From RBG-16-49-21 sp040768125 (lineage in GTDB: Bacteria > Spirochaetota > UBA4802 > UBA5550), in contig JAXGNG010000006.1 in assembly GCA_040768125.1 (NCBI GenBank), positions 1 through 64,000 of the forward strand: a DNA stretch of 64,000 nt. Reading direction: 5' to 3'. Shown here piece by piece: positions 8,582 through 16,534 of this stretch. A model generated the notes under the pieces. It made no database searches. It saw only the letters and a program-made list of their open reading frames with translations, and had not been told where the DNA came from. Position 1 is the first letter of the stretch. Each line of letters starts with the position of its first letter. Both the position numbers and the translations under genes were made by a program.

Positions 8582-9742
8582 TTATTTCCTGTTCTTCGCA
8601 ATTATGGTTTCAATCGCCCGCAGCGCGGCGCGGACCTCGTCCCCTGTCGTAAAGATCCCGAAACTGCATCGCACGGTCCCCCCGGGAAAGGTGCCGATAG
8701 TCCGGTGCGCCGAGGGGGCGCAGTGGAGCCCCGGTCGGGTCATGACGTCGAAGTGCTCATCCAGTTCGAAAGAAATGTCCGAGGTGCTCATTCCCTCGAA
8801 AGTGAATGATGTCACCGCTGTTTTCCTTGCGGGATCTCCGGGACCGTGCACCGTAACCCCGCCCATGGCGGCCAGGCCCTCCATGAAGAGGCCCGTTAAC
8901 GCGATCTCCCTGCTCCGTATCTTCTCGATACCTGTTTCAATGATATGCCGGACACCCGCGCCGAGGCCGGCGATGCCGATGGCATTGGGGGTTCCCGATT
9001 CGAAGCGGTCCGGCATGAAGTCCGGGTGCTCCTCGTATTCCGAGCGGCTCCCGGTGCCTCCCCGCTCCAGGGGTGCGACGAGGGATTCAAGGCCCTTCCT
9101 TATATACATGCCCCCCGTTCCCTGGGGCCCGTAGAGCGACTTGTGCCCGGTGAAAAAGAGGATGTCAATGGCATCCCGGTCAACGTCTATCGGCACGGAA
9201 CCCGCCGTCTGCGCGGCGTCCACGCAGGTGATGACGCCCCGCTCCCGCGCCATGGCGGCGAGGTCCCCCACCGGCATGATGGTGCCCGTGACGTTCGAGG
9301 CGTGGGTGACGAAGAGGGCCTTCGTGTTCTTTTTGATCGCCCGCGCCGCGTCGTCCGGGCTGATTTCCCCGGTCGGGGAGCAGGGGACCACCTCAAGCTC
9401 GATTCCCTCCCTCTCCGCCTCGCGGAGGGGCCGCATGACGGAATTGTGTTCCATGCCCGAGGTGATGACATGGTCCCCAGGCCGGAGCAGGCCACGGACC
9501 GCGATGTTGATCGCCTCGGTGGCGTTCCGGGAAAAGACCAGGGTGAAGGGGTCCTTCGCTCCCAGGAGGGAGGCGACGCGCTCCCGGGCGTCAAAGACGA
9601 TCCGCCCCGCTTCGACGGAGAGGCGGTGGCCCGAGCGGCCGGGGTTGGCGCCCACGTTTGCGTTGAAGGCGATCATGGCGTTCATCATGGCTTCGGGCTT
9701 GGGCCACGACGTGGCCGCGTTGTCGAAGTAGATGGTGTTCAT
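8582..9742 (-). CDS. Cysteine desulfurase / selenocysteine lyase-like aminotransferase class V
   Basis: A PLP enzyme of 386 residues that would release sulfur (or selenium) from cysteine (or selenocysteine) as an enzyme-bound persulfide. The PLP lysine is in GHKSLYGPQG at about residue 200. The active-site cysteine is in LHCAPSAHRTIG near residue 345. It begins with YFDNAATSWPKP, as in the family TIGRFAM calls the EF2568-type desulfurases, which co-occur with yedF and DUF3343. It lies between the activator ATPase gene and yedF in one operon. Confidence 0.92.
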   Translation of the reverse strand: MNTIYFDNAATSWPKPEAMMNAMIAFNANVGANPGRSGHRLSVEAGRIVFDARERVASLLGAKDPFTLVFSRNATEAINIAVRGLLRPGDHVITSGMEHNSVMRPLREAEREGIELEVVPCSPTGEISPDDAARAIKKNTKALFVTHASNVTGTIMPVGDLAAMARERGVITCVDAAQTAGSVPIDVDRDAIDILFFTGHKSLYGPQGTGGMYIRKGLESLVAPLERGGTGSRSEYEEHPDFMPDRFESGTPNAIGIAGLGAGVRHIIETGIEKIRSREIALTGLFMEGLAAMGGVTVHGPGDPARKTAVTSFTFEGMSTSDISFELDEHFDVMTRPGLHCAPSAHRTIGTFPGGTVRCSFGIFTTGDEVRAALRAIETIIAKNRK

Positions 9743-9764
9743 TGATGCGGCATGTTCCCGTCAT

Positions 9765-10526
9765 TCATTTGTTTGTCCCGTTTCCTTCCCCGCCGCTCAA
9801 TGCCGCGCCGATGGCGCCCACGATCTGGGGGTCGGAGGTGACAACGATGGGCCTGTTCATCTCGCGTTCGAGGAGGGTTTTCATGCACCCGTTCATCGCC
9901 ACGCCCCCGGCGAAGAAAATCGGACCAGGGGGCGCGATCCTCCTCAGCAGGGCGGCTGACCGGCTCACGATGGCCCGGTGAATGCCCAGGGCTACATCGT
10001 TGCGCGCGGCGCCCTGTGTAGTCAATGAGATTACTTCGGATTCGGCAAACACGGTGCACATGCTGTTGATCCTGACCTCTTTCTCCGCCAGGAGGGCAGC
10101 CCGGGAAAACTCCTCGAGGGTGAACCCCAGGGCCGTGGCCATGACCTCGAGAAAACGCCCCGTGCCCGCGGCGCACTTGTCGTTCATTTCAAATTTGCTC
10201 ATGTTTCCCTCTTCGTCAAGGGAAATGGCCTTGGTATCCTGCCCGCCGATATCGAGGATCGAGCGGCACCCCGGCGAGAGGAACCGTGCCCCCACGGCGA
10301 AGGCCTTGATCTCGCTGATGACCGGGCACTCGAGATGGCCTTTGATCAGGTGGCGTCCGTACCCGGTCGCGGTAATTCGATCGAATTCGGCGTCTTCCAT
10401 CAGCGAACGGGCTGTTTCAAGGGGGTTGTGGGAGGTAACCGATTTCCGGGAAAGCACAAGCTCGCCGCGCTCGAGCACGGCGAGCTTGACGGTGCGGGAA
10501 CCTATGTCCAGACCCGCGCATCTCAT
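9765..10526 (-). CDS. Activator ATPase of the BadF/HgdC family (double-cubane protein reductase)
   Basis: A 253-residue ASKHA-fold ATPase with a bridging [4Fe-4S] cluster. It uses ATP hydrolysis to push a low-potential electron into its partner. Seen: phosphate loop GLDIGSRTVKLAV, the second loop DIGGQDTKAI, and the two cluster cysteines in NDKCAAGTGRFLE and NSMCTVFAESE. Its ATG overlaps the stop of the upstream double-cubane protein by one base (TAATG), so the two are made together. Length and context match the reductase of the double-cubane protein (YjiL-like). Confidence 0.92.
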   Translation of the reverse strand: MRCAGLDIGSRTVKLAVLERGELVLSRKSVTSHNPLETARSLMEDAEFDRITATGYGRHLIKGHLECPVISEIKAFAVGARFLSPGCRSILDIGGQDTKAISLDEEGNMSKFEMNDKCAAGTGRFLEVMATALGFTLEEFSRAALLAEKEVRINSMCTVFAESEVISLTTQGAARNDVALGIHRAIVSRSAALLRRIAPPGPIFFAGGVAMNGCMKTLLEREMNRPIVVTSDPQIVGAIGAALSGGEGNGTNK

Positions 10527-11803
10527 TACTTATTCAGCCTCTCGATGAACGCTTCGATCCTGGTCTTGAGCTGCCCCGCGTCCTCCTGGCTGTAGTCGGT
10601 CTCGAGGCGCAGGACGGGCATGCCTGACTTTTCAAGCTCCTTTTCAACCGGGCCGCTCTCCATGATGTAGGGCTGGCAGAACTGGAGGCTGTAATGGATA
10701 ACGCCCTTCGCGTCGAGTTTCTTTTTCATCTCCTTCACATACTCGACGCGCGAGGGATTGGGCGTGAAGATTGCGCAGTCGATCTCGAAATAGCGGTCCG
10801 TGATGATGTCGAGGAGGTCATCGACGCTTTTCCCCTTCGTATCAGTCATCCACCGTGCCCCGCGCTCGCCCACGCACGATTCCTCGCCGACGATGACGGC
10901 GTTGCTCGATTCGATGATCCAGGGGAGCTTCCAGTTCGGCACCGCCATGGGGCACCCTGAAACCACCACGCGCGTCGTGCCCTTCGGGAACACGCCGACA
11001 CCCTTCTTGACCCGGTCTTCCAGCTCATCGCAGAGCGTGTTGACCGATTCCGTGAACCGCACGGGGTCGTCGTAGAAAAATACCTGGTTGATCAGCAGGG
11101 CGTCGAGGCCGGATATCGGGGCGGGATCGGCTGACCGGATCTCGGCGAGCCTTTTCACCGCCTTTCGCTTCGCGTTCACGATATCGATCCCCTTTTTCAG
11201 CGATTCGGCGGTCACTTTTTTACCGCTGACCTTTTCCAGCTTCGCGATAAACTTTCGGTACTCCTCCCGGAGCAGGGCCTTCCCGGATTCGCTCTTCATC
11301 TGGGGGATGTCCATCACGTAGAGGTCCCTGACGAGGGGTTCCAGCATCTCGTATGATTTTTTCTTGCCGTCGCAGGTGTTTTCGCCCACCACGACATCGC
11401 TCGCCTCGAGGTAGGGGCACACCTTCCCCAGCTTGAAGCCGAAGGCCGACTTGATGAGGGCGCAGGTATTCCTGGGAAGGAGTTCTTCCGCGCCTTCGAA
11501 GTTGAATTCTGCTCCCGCGCAGAGGCCCACGGACACGCCGTCCACGGCGAGGATGAGCTCCTCCGGCACGAACACGCAGTACGAGCCGATGACCTTCCTG
11601 CCCTCCGCCTTCGCGTCCATGAGCTCCTTGATGCGCAGGCCGTGCACCTCGCTCATGACGAAATCGAAGTACTTCATCCCCCCGGGGCGGTTCTTCTGGG
11701 AGAGGAAGATGTCCGAGTAGGCGGATCCGAGAACAGAGAGAAGCGCGTCGTGGCCCTTGAGATCCAGGCCCAGATCCGACCACATTTGAGTGTAATCTGA
11801 CAT
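10526..11803 (-). CDS. Double-cubane cluster protein / 2-hydroxyacyl-CoA dehydratase-family subunit
   Basis: A 425-residue member of the HgdB/BcrB family. Only one large subunit is present beside the activator, which fits the homodimeric double-cubane cluster proteins (YjiM type) rather than the heterodimeric 2-hydroxyacyl-CoA dehydratases. Cysteines at GSYCVFVPEE, GENTCDGKKKS, VSGCPMAVPNW, GEESCVGERG and LQFCQPY are candidate cluster ligands. Known members reduce small molecules at an [Fe8S9] cluster; the physiological substrate is not established. The ATG at 11803 follows CAGGAGG. It is first in the minus-strand operon that runs through the selenium-linked genes. Confidence 0.9.
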   Translation of the reverse strand: MSDYTQMWSDLGLDLKGHDALLSVLGSAYSDIFLSQKNRPGGMKYFDFVMSEVHGLRIKELMDAKAEGRKVIGSYCVFVPEELILAVDGVSVGLCAGAEFNFEGAEELLPRNTCALIKSAFGFKLGKVCPYLEASDVVVGENTCDGKKKSYEMLEPLVRDLYVMDIPQMKSESGKALLREEYRKFIAKLEKVSGKKVTAESLKKGIDIVNAKRKAVKRLAEIRSADPAPISGLDALLINQVFFYDDPVRFTESVNTLCDELEDRVKKGVGVFPKGTTRVVVSGCPMAVPNWKLPWIIESSNAVIVGEESCVGERGARWMTDTKGKSVDDLLDIITDRYFEIDCAIFTPNPSRVEYVKEMKKKLDAKGVIHYSLQFCQPYIMESGPVEKELEKSGMPVLRLETDYSQEDAGQLKTRIEAFIERLNK

Positions 11804-12597
11804 TGAAAAACCTCCTGATTGTATAAGAGACCGGCCGCTTCAAGCCGCCGGCCCCCCGGAAGGCTCCGGGAGATCAGGGCAGGCTTGCGGCGAAGTAAAC
11901 AACAAGGGGAAGCCTCACGGGCCCCCGCCTCACTCCTCATCGTCTGAATGGGGGAATGGTATTCCTCACTGATTCATGCATCGCTATTCAGGACCTATCC
12001 CTGGTGACGTATTCCTTATTGCGTGTCGTGCTGTCGATCGCATGATCCACGATCTGGTATCGCGTTATCCACGCTTTGTCTGCGTTCGCGAAATGATACT
12101 TCCCGCAGGGCGGCTCTTGCCATCGGGATTATCGTTGCTGGTGCCATTTCTTCTATAAAAAGGATCATGGGCACCTATCTTTCGGCCAGGGACGAATCTG
12201 TCAACTATTCTATTAATAAATATCATACATTTAAAAATTAGATGGATATCCTCGCCATTCGGGGGCATCCGGGGTATGCCGACACATGGTTTTATACTTG
12301 CAGTTTCCCTGATCCGTGGTAGGGTGTGCACCGGGGCGTGCGGATCATCCTCATCCGGGCGCGGTCCCTGGATCCCGACAAGGGGTTGACGATCGATCAT
12401 TCAATTTCCTGCCGCGCGGATAAAAAAAGGCCGTGGCCCGCGCGGTGAAAGACAATAGCACGAACGGTATCGGTTTTTGGGCTTCAACCATGAAGGGGAA
12501 ATGAGGGCGTCCATACCTGCGCAAAAAAATGGCGTCGCAGGGGAAGCACGGCCGCGCGGGCCCCGTCATGATACACCACTGCAAGGGGGATCGTGGA
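11804..12597. other. Intergenic region with no supported gene
   Basis: Nearly 800 bases between the divergent double-cubane operon and the transporter gene. It contains an AT-rich patch around 12195-12240. Short open frames on both strands lack ribosome sites and resemble nothing I know. It presumably holds both promoters; I could not assign them. Confidence 0.6.
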
Positions 12598-13992
12598 ATG
12601 AAAGGTATCGTCAAAAAAGGTAAAACGGTGGTTCTCGGAATTCCGGCTGCCTTCGCGCTCATTGTAATGCTCTTCGCGCCTTCAATGGCGACGGCCGACG
12701 AGGATCTCTACCGCCGGCTGTCCCAGGCCGCCCGGGGCGCCGGCGACGCGACGCTCCTCACGAAGCTGAACAACGCTGCCCGCGCCGCGGACTGGGACAG
12801 GTCCGTGGAATCCGAATTCGAGGGCAATCTCCGCTACCTGAAGCCCGACGCGAAGACCGGCGTCGAGGGGCTCTACATGGTGCGCAATATCACGGGGGAG
12901 CTCCATGTCCTCGCGGTGCCGGAGACCGGGAAGGCGGACCCGAATTACGACAATATCGAAGGGCTCATGGAGAGCAAGCTGATCTTCAAGGTCGGGATCG
13001 TGAAGGGAGCGGTCGACGGCGTCGAATATTCCTTCGCGCGCTTCACCGAGCGGCCGAAACAGCTCCTCCTGGACAGGATATTCAAGATATCGATCGTCCT
13101 GATGCTCTTTTTCGTCATGGTGGGGATGGGCCTCACCCTGACGATGAACGATTTCAAGCTCGTGGTGCAGAAGCCCATGGGCATCATCACCGGCGCCCTG
13201 CTCCAGTGGGCCGTGATGCCCCTCGTGGCGGTGGGTCTGGGACGGATTCTCGGGTTCTACGAGGCCTATCCCTTCATCTTCGTGGGCATGGTCCTCATCA
13301 CCGCGAGCCCCGGGGGGGTCACCTCGAACCTGATGACCTACTACGCGAAGGGGGACCTGGCCCTTTCCATATCGCTCACCTCCTTTTCGACGGTCCTCTC
13401 CCTGGTGTTCACGCCGCTGCTCCTCTCGCTCTACTGCGCGAACGTGCCCGAGGTAACGATACCGGTGAAGCTGGTGGTGCAGACCATCATCATCCTGGTG
13501 ATCGTCCCCCTGGCGATAGGCATGTCCGTGCGGAGCCGCTGGGCCGCCTTCGCGAAGAAGGCGACGCCCTTCTTCTCCATCCTGGGAGTCCTGGCCCTTC
13601 TCTTCCTCATCGGGGCCGGCCTTCTCGGCAACTACGAGATGTTCGGCGACACCGAGCGCTACGGGTTCACCTTCTACTCGATGGTGTTCGGCCTCACCCT
13701 CGGCGGCATGATAATAGGGGCCGTGGTGCCGAAGCTGCTGAGGATCGGCAACTACCAGGTCCGCGCGATTTCCCTGGAAACGGGGCTCAGGAACGCCTCC
13801 CTGGCCATGGCCATCGCCCTCCTCATCCAGGACTACATGGGCGACTTCCACAGCTCCATGTTCTTCACGTCCGCCCTTTTCGGGCTCTGGATGTACGTGG
13901 CGGGGTTCATCTCCATCGCTGTGTACAAGCGGCTCCTCCCGGTGCAGCCCCAGCCCGAGATCGACATCAAGGCGGAGGAAGGGGAGTATTAA
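12598..13992 (+). CDS. Bile acid:sodium symporter-family transporter with N-terminal periplasmic domain
   Basis: A 464-residue secondary transporter. Residues 1-35 look like a signal peptide ending near TATADE. Residues 36-155 form a soluble domain of unknown type (includes GVEGLYMVRNITGELHVL). From about 160 on there are nine to ten helices of the bile-acid/sodium symporter fold, with VLITASPGGVTSNLMTYYA and the conserved ETGLRNASLAMAIALL near the C-terminus. The ATG at 12598 is chosen because AAGGGGG lies 12 bases upstream and the signal peptide begins there; an in-frame ATG at 12529 adds 23 unlikely residues. The substrate is likely an organic anion. Confidence 0.88.
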   Translation: MKGIVKKGKTVVLGIPAAFALIVMLFAPSMATADEDLYRRLSQAARGAGDATLLTKLNNAARAADWDRSVESEFEGNLRYLKPDAKTGVEGLYMVRNITGELHVLAVPETGKADPNYDNIEGLMESKLIFKVGIVKGAVDGVEYSFARFTERPKQLLLDRIFKISIVLMLFFVMVGMGLTLTMNDFKLVVQKPMGIITGALLQWAVMPLVAVGLGRILGFYEAYPFIFVGMVLITASPGGVTSNLMTYYAKGDLALSISLTSFSTVLSLVFTPLLLSLYCANVPEVTIPVKLVVQTIIILVIVPLAIGMSVRSRWAAFAKKATPFFSILGVLALLFLIGAGLLGNYEMFGDTERYGFTFYSMVFGLTLGGMIIGAVVPKLLRIGNYQVRAISLETGLRNASLAMAIALLIQDYMGDFHSSMFFTSALFGLWMYVAGFISIAVYKRLLPVQPQPEIDIKAEEGEY

Positions 13993-14006
13993 AGCGGGAA
14001 GTTATA

Positions 14007-14040
14007 CCCCCGCCGCCGGAGAGGCGGCGGGGGGCTTTTA
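14007..14040 (+). terminator. Intrinsic terminator of the transporter gene
   Basis: An eleven-base GC stem (14007-14017 with 14023-14033), five-base loop, followed by GCTTTT. It starts 15 bases after the stop codon. Confidence 0.85.
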
Positions 14041-14351
14041 CGTCGCCCCACAATAGCGGAAGCCACCGTAACGGTGGCCTCCTAGGGAACTGTTTCCATC
14101 GATGTTCCTTTTGTAGATTTTTTCCAGCTTATATCACTCCGCGCTTTTATCAAGCTTAAGACCGCGCGCCCTGACAGTGTCGAACACGTCGTGTCTTACC
14201 GTGACAGGCTGAATTCATCTATCCATACTGTAGCGACTCCCGGTGAATAAATCAATTAATTTCCTGGGGCGGAAAGAAAAAAATTATGACGCATTAATCA
14301 GGCCATAAAAATAAAGCGACATAATTATTTTCAGGCCACGCGAAATTTTTT
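14041..14351. other. Intergenic region between convergent genes
   Basis: About 310 bases with no convincing gene. It contains a short perfect inverted repeat (GCCACCGT at 14062-14069 and ACGGTGGC at 14071-14078) and an AT-rich tail at 14240-14350. A clear terminator for the minus-strand phosphatase gene was not found. Confidence 0.5.
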
Positions 14352-16034
14352 TCAATCACCGGGGTCCGGGCCACGGTCCTCCCGGGCCGGCCCTTTTTTC
14401 TTGATAAATGTTTGAACCGCGGCAGCGCGGAATCGAATGCCGGCGTCATCCGGTGGAACCATGTCCCATGATTTGTGATCCTGGCCGGTTTTCGAGAGAA
14501 ATCCCTCGTAGTCGAGGCACCTGCAGTAGGTCACGGTGAGGGTGTCGTTTCGTATCGCCACGTCGGTGAACCCCCAGGAGAGCTCGCCGTAGAGATGCGC
14601 GGAGCCGAAGGGGGGATCGGCCGGGGCGTAGCCGTCCCTCCCCGCGGGGTCGTTGCGCCATCCCCCCCAGCGCCGGCGCGGGCGGTCCATGATATAGGAA
14701 TCGAGGTGGGACCCTCCGGTCCCGACCACCAGGAAGATCGTGCCCCCATCCTTCGCCTTGGGATCGACGTGGAAGGCGTCGAAGTTGTGGTCATGCCCCG
14801 AGATCACCAGGTCAACCCCGTGGCGCCGGAAGAGGGCGAGGTACTGTGCCCCCAGGAGTTCGCTGCTCCCGTAATCCCCCGTCGAGAGGACCGGATTATG
14901 AATGATGACGGCGGTCCACCGCTTTCGGTCCTTCCGGGCGAGCTCTCGCTTCACCCAGCGGTACTGCTCTTTCCCCGTGGCGAGGACCGGGCCGTCCAGG
15001 GTCCTCCCCGGCCCGTCGTAGGGATGGAGGGATATAACGCGGAGGTCCCCGATGTCCAGGGAGCAGTAGTCTGGCTGGGGGAAGAAGTAGCCGTAATTGC
15101 CCCCCCGGTCCCCCAGGTAATCGTGGTTCCCCGGCGCGGTGAGAAGCGGGATGCCCCCTCCGTCGAAGGAGGAAAAGTGGACTCCCCAGGCCTCCAGGTC
15201 GTCGCCGGTCCGCACGATGTCCCCGGCGTGGATCATGAACGCGGGCCACGAGCCGAGCCCCCTGTACCAGTCCGTAGCGGCGCGCATCACCTCGCCGTAA
15301 TAGGAGCGGGAGCCGCCGCCGCGCCTCGTGTTGCCGGTGTCGGCCACGCAGAGAAAGCGGAGTGACTCACCGGGGCCTTCCGCCGGGGGGGCGACGAAGG
15401 AGCGGATCTCGTCATCAAGGGCCGGCACCTGGTAGTAATAGCGCCGCGAGGGCGCCAGGCCTGCGAGATGGAATTCCCGCCGCCTTCCGTCTCCGGAACT
15501 TTCGGGAAGGGGAGTCATGCGCGACGGGTCGGGCGCGGTGCCGTAACGGATCTCGGCCGGCCCCCCCGAGGGGAACGGGTCGAAATAGGATATGATGACG
15601 CCCCCGGAGGCCTCTGCCCTGCGGTCATGGAAAGGGCCGAAGGTGAGGAGGGGCCCGGCAGTGGTCAAGAGGCCACCCGGCGCGGAGGGAACCGCGGGGC
15701 GGCATCGCATGAACTGGGTCCTGAGGGGAGGGACGGCTGCGACGCAGAAGAGGAGGGCCCCCGCCAGGGCGAGCATGCCGCTCCAGGCGCGGGGCACCCT
15801 TCCCGCGGCGCACCGGACCGCCATGAAAAGATTGGGAAGGGCCGCGGCCATGGCCAGGAAGGTGATGACAAGGGGGTAGGTACGGTATGACGTGGCAAGG
15901 TAGACCCCGATGATCTCGAGGCCCGCGGCCCAGGCGGCGGCGCTGACCGCTGCAAGGACCCCCAGGGCGGCCAGGCCATGGAGAAGGGCCGCCCAGCGGG
16001 CCTTGCCGGGATAGGGAATGAGTCTTTTGTTCAA
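14352..16034 (-). CDS. Membrane-anchored metallophosphoesterase, purple-acid-phosphatase-like
   Basis: A 560-residue protein. Three to four hydrophobic helices fill about residues 12-105. A fibronectin-like N-terminal domain of the purple acid phosphatase type follows (about 130-220, containing GLAPSRRYYYQVPAL). The calcineurin-like catalytic domain then shows the metal motifs in order: CVADTGN, HAGDIV, GNHDYLG, IIHNPVLST and SGHDHNFDAF. All metal ligands are present, so it should be active on a phosphate ester outside the membrane. It is a single gene. Confidence 0.9.
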   Translation of the reverse strand: MNKRLIPYPGKARWAALLHGLAALGVLAAVSAAAWAAGLEIIGVYLATSYRTYPLVITFLAMAAALPNLFMAVRCAAGRVPRAWSGMLALAGALLFCVAAVPPLRTQFMRCRPAVPSAPGGLLTTAGPLLTFGPFHDRRAEASGGVIISYFDPFPSGGPAEIRYGTAPDPSRMTPLPESSGDGRRREFHLAGLAPSRRYYYQVPALDDEIRSFVAPPAEGPGESLRFLCVADTGNTRRGGGSRSYYGEVMRAATDWYRGLGSWPAFMIHAGDIVRTGDDLEAWGVHFSSFDGGGIPLLTAPGNHDYLGDRGGNYGYFFPQPDYCSLDIGDLRVISLHPYDGPGRTLDGPVLATGKEQYRWVKRELARKDRKRWTAVIIHNPVLSTGDYGSSELLGAQYLALFRRHGVDLVISGHDHNFDAFHVDPKAKDGGTIFLVVGTGGSHLDSYIMDRPRRRWGGWRNDPAGRDGYAPADPPFGSAHLYGELSWGFTDVAIRNDTLTVTYCRCLDYEGFLSKTGQDHKSWDMVPPDDAGIRFRAAAVQTFIKKKGPAREDRGPDPGD

Positions 16035-16227
16035 TGGCTGTTATCCTGACAGTGTATGGTACGGTGGTACAGCAGGAATGAAGGTCTATCAAGGACTATT
16101 TTACAGCATGGAGCGGCAGGTCCGCGCCGGTGAAGAAAAAAACCGCTTTTACGAAATTCACGATTGAAAAAAAAAGCTTTCGGTGTAGAAATGTGCCGGG
16201 TCCCCCATCTTCGCAAGGAGAAACGCC

Positions 16228-16437
16228 ATGGATGATCGATTGCAGAAAAGCCTCTACTACCTGGGCGTAATCGCGGCGCTCTATATATTTTTCAGGTACC
16301 TGCTGCCATTTATTTTCAAGGCCCTGGGCTTTGCCTTCAAGGCCGTGTTCCTGGTGTTCATGTGGGCGGCCATCGCCTTCGTGGTGGTCCTCCTGGTGAT
16401 CCATATTGTTAAAATCATAAAAAAGGAATCGGAGTGA
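16228..16437 (+). CDS. Small membrane protein of unknown function
   Basis: A 69-residue protein with two hydrophobic stretches (about 9-30 and 38-62) flanked by lysines. The ATG has a good ribosome site (AAGGAG, 16216-16221). It lies upstream of the PBP1A gene on the same strand, about 100 bases away. I do not recognise the family. Confidence 0.65.
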   Translation: MDDRLQKSLYYLGVIAALYIFFRYLLPFIFKALGFAFKAVFLVFMWAAIAFVVVLLVIHIVKIIKKESE

Positions 16438-16534
16438 TTCCATAAGCCCCCGGGGATAAATTGAAGGGTTTTTCGGCATTAATGTGTTGATTTCAGGCAA
16501 TCCATCCTGACAATTGGCCATTCAGGTTATGCGA

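Noticed and set aside
10526..11803. Subunit of 2-hydroxyglutaryl-CoA dehydratase
   Set aside because: A second dehydratase subunit and CoA-transferase are absent; a single subunit with activator fits the double-cubane protein better.
11804..12597. Possible RNA gene or riboswitch in the long gap
   Set aside because: No tRNA-like cloverleaf or known riboswitch core could be recognised by eye.
12682..13851. 389-codon minus-strand frame opposite the symporter gene
   Set aside because: His/Glu/Gly/Arg-rich translation typical of antisense to membrane proteins.
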